NCBI GenBank assembly: GCA_017540605.1
Contig: JAFYAS010000019.1
Coordinates: forward strand, 1 to 59,011
Reading direction: 5' to 3'
Length of the DNA: 59,011 nucleotides
DNA from: Lachnospiraceae bacterium
GTDB taxonomy: Bacteria; Bacillota; Clostridia; Lachnospirales; Lachnospiraceae
In this document: in pieces, positions 58,331 through 59,011 of the stretch
Position numbering within the stretch: position 1 is the stretch's first letter
How the letters are laid out: the number at the start of each line of letters is the position of its first letter
Translations under genes and position numbers: made by a program
The notes under the pieces: generated by a model
What the model was told of the DNA's origin: nothing
The model's input: the letters and a program-made list of their open reading frames with translations, nothing else
Database searches by the model: none

Positions 58331-59011
58331 ATGGATATAAGGAATCTTGACAAAGCGCTTGATATATATGCAAAGCTTATTATGGGCGAGGAGATAAAAA
58401 AGGACAGCAAAGAGAATGGCAATCTCTATGAGGAATATTACGGGAATGCCGAGGTCTATGAGATCACAGGTATGATACTTAAAAAATTGAACCTCTCCCT
58501 CTATGAATACAAGGATGCCCTCTATATCACCGCAGGTGAGGGCAATATGGTCTTTGGTTATACCAACGAAGAGATGAAGAGGATGATGAACCTTAAGTAC
58601 AACAAGGAGCTTTATCTCATTTACTACATTATCTACCAGGTGCTCCTATCATTCTACACCGATTCGGCCAGCTTTCAGGTTCAGGAATTTGTGAAGCTTG
58701 AAAATGTGGTGGATGAGGTGAGCAAATCCTTGACCGATCTTTTAAAGGACTTAAAGCTTTACAGTCTTGACGAGGTTGAGGAAAACAGCTTCCAGACCAT
58801 AGCGCTTTTATGGGATGAGCTTCCCATGACGGCGTCTACAGATCGAGGAAACATCAGGGCAGGAAGGGCGTCAAAGTCCGGTATAGTGAAGCTTTCATTT
58901 AATTTTATGATCTCCCAGGGACTCTTTTTAGAGGTTGAGGAAAGGTATTATCCTACGGACAGATTTAAAGCGCTGACAGAGAATTATTTTGAGGATTATC
59001 GAGGCAGGTTA
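58331..59011 (+). CDS. JetB/MksE-like protein (DUF6063), 3' end outside window
   Basis: The reading frame from ATG 58331 runs 227 codons to the window end without a stop, so it is incomplete. The ALYITAGEGNMVFGYTNEEM and NKELYLIYYIIYQVL stretches match DUF6063, the JetB-type partner found with JetA kleisins. It starts 10 nt after the JetA-like stop. An SMC-like ATPase gene would be expected next. Confidence 0.6.
   Translation, partial: MDIRNLDKALDIYAKLIMGEEIKKDSKENGNLYEEYYGNAEVYEITGMILKKLNLSLYEYKDALYITAGEGNMVFGYTNEEMKRMMNLKYNKELYLIYYIIYQVLLSFYTDSASFQVQEFVKLENVVDEVSKSLTDLLKDLKLYSLDEVEENSFQTIALLWDELPMTASTDRGNIRAGRASKSGIVKLSFNFMISQGLFLEVEERYYPTDRFKALTENYFEDYRGRL

Overview
The window looks like chromosomal DNA of a low-to-mid GC Gram-positive anaerobe of the class Clostridia, most probably family Lachnospiraceae (Butyrivibrio/Pseudobutyrivibrio-like). 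I infer this from strong AGGAGG ribosome binding sites, TTGACA/TATAAT promoters, a T-box in front of thrS, a flavodiiron protein, a Clostridia-style class II aldolase, and several Lachnospiraceae-type families (DUF6033, DUF5716/5717, DUF6320). Two near-consensus flagellar-type (SigD/sigma-28) promoters suggest a motile organism. No phage, insertion sequence with transposase, CRISPR array or rRNA was seen.

Layout. 1-2.6 kb: a polar amino-acid ABC importer (permease, ATPase, lipoprotein). 2.7-2.8 kb: a probable free-standing small RNA with a C-rich loop. 2.85-11.6 kb: core metabolism (class II aldolase on the minus strand, ispE, a GntR regulator, exonuclease III, D-Ala-D-Ala ligase, nicotinate phosphoribosyltransferase, an RluA-type pseudouridine synthase, a DUF815 AAA+ ATPase), with a 214-bp MITE-like repeat after pncB. 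11.7-19.7 kb: three large secreted proteins built of beta-sandwich domains. 19.8-22.8 kb: acyltransferase / DUF6320 / esterase operon. 22.9-26.6 kb: YtrA-type GntR repressor plus ABC exporter. 26.6-36.9 kb: nickel-pincer cofactor genes larE, larB and larC, interrupted by an AAA ATPase with an iteron-like leader, a DUF1846 protein, a 47-aa ORF, and an ECF sigma / serpin / membrane-serpin locus that carries the second copy of the 214-bp repeat.

36.9-41.1 kb: trmB, tRNA-Lys(CTT) followed by an unusual nested repeat array, a phosphoesterase, a DUF6033 protein and a CobD/HisC-like aminotransferase. 41.2-48.1 kb: a four-gene module (DUF5717, a DUF5716-type actin/Hsp70-fold ATPase, a TPR-like protein, a coiled-coil membrane protein). 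48.1-51.3 kb: folD, flavodiiron protein, corrinoid adenosyltransferase and a cyclohydrolase-family protein. 51.4-54 kb: a small protein, a CgeB-like glycosyltransferase that may be translated from a leaderless mRNA, and a CapA-like protein. 54-59 kb: T-box, thrS, a GreA-family factor, and the first two genes of what looks like a Wadjet/Mks-type SMC system, cut by the window edge.

How the genes work together. The most unusual locus is 31.4-35.2 kb. There an ECF sigma factor is followed by a secreted serpin and by a single-pass membrane protein whose cytoplasmic N-terminus resembles those of anti-sigma-like partners of this ECF family and whose outside domain is a second serpin. This suggests a protease-sensing signalling switch. 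In the folate cluster, FolD has lost two residues normally needed for its cyclohydrolase half, and a cyclohydrolase-family protein is encoded three genes downstream, so the two activities may be split between proteins.
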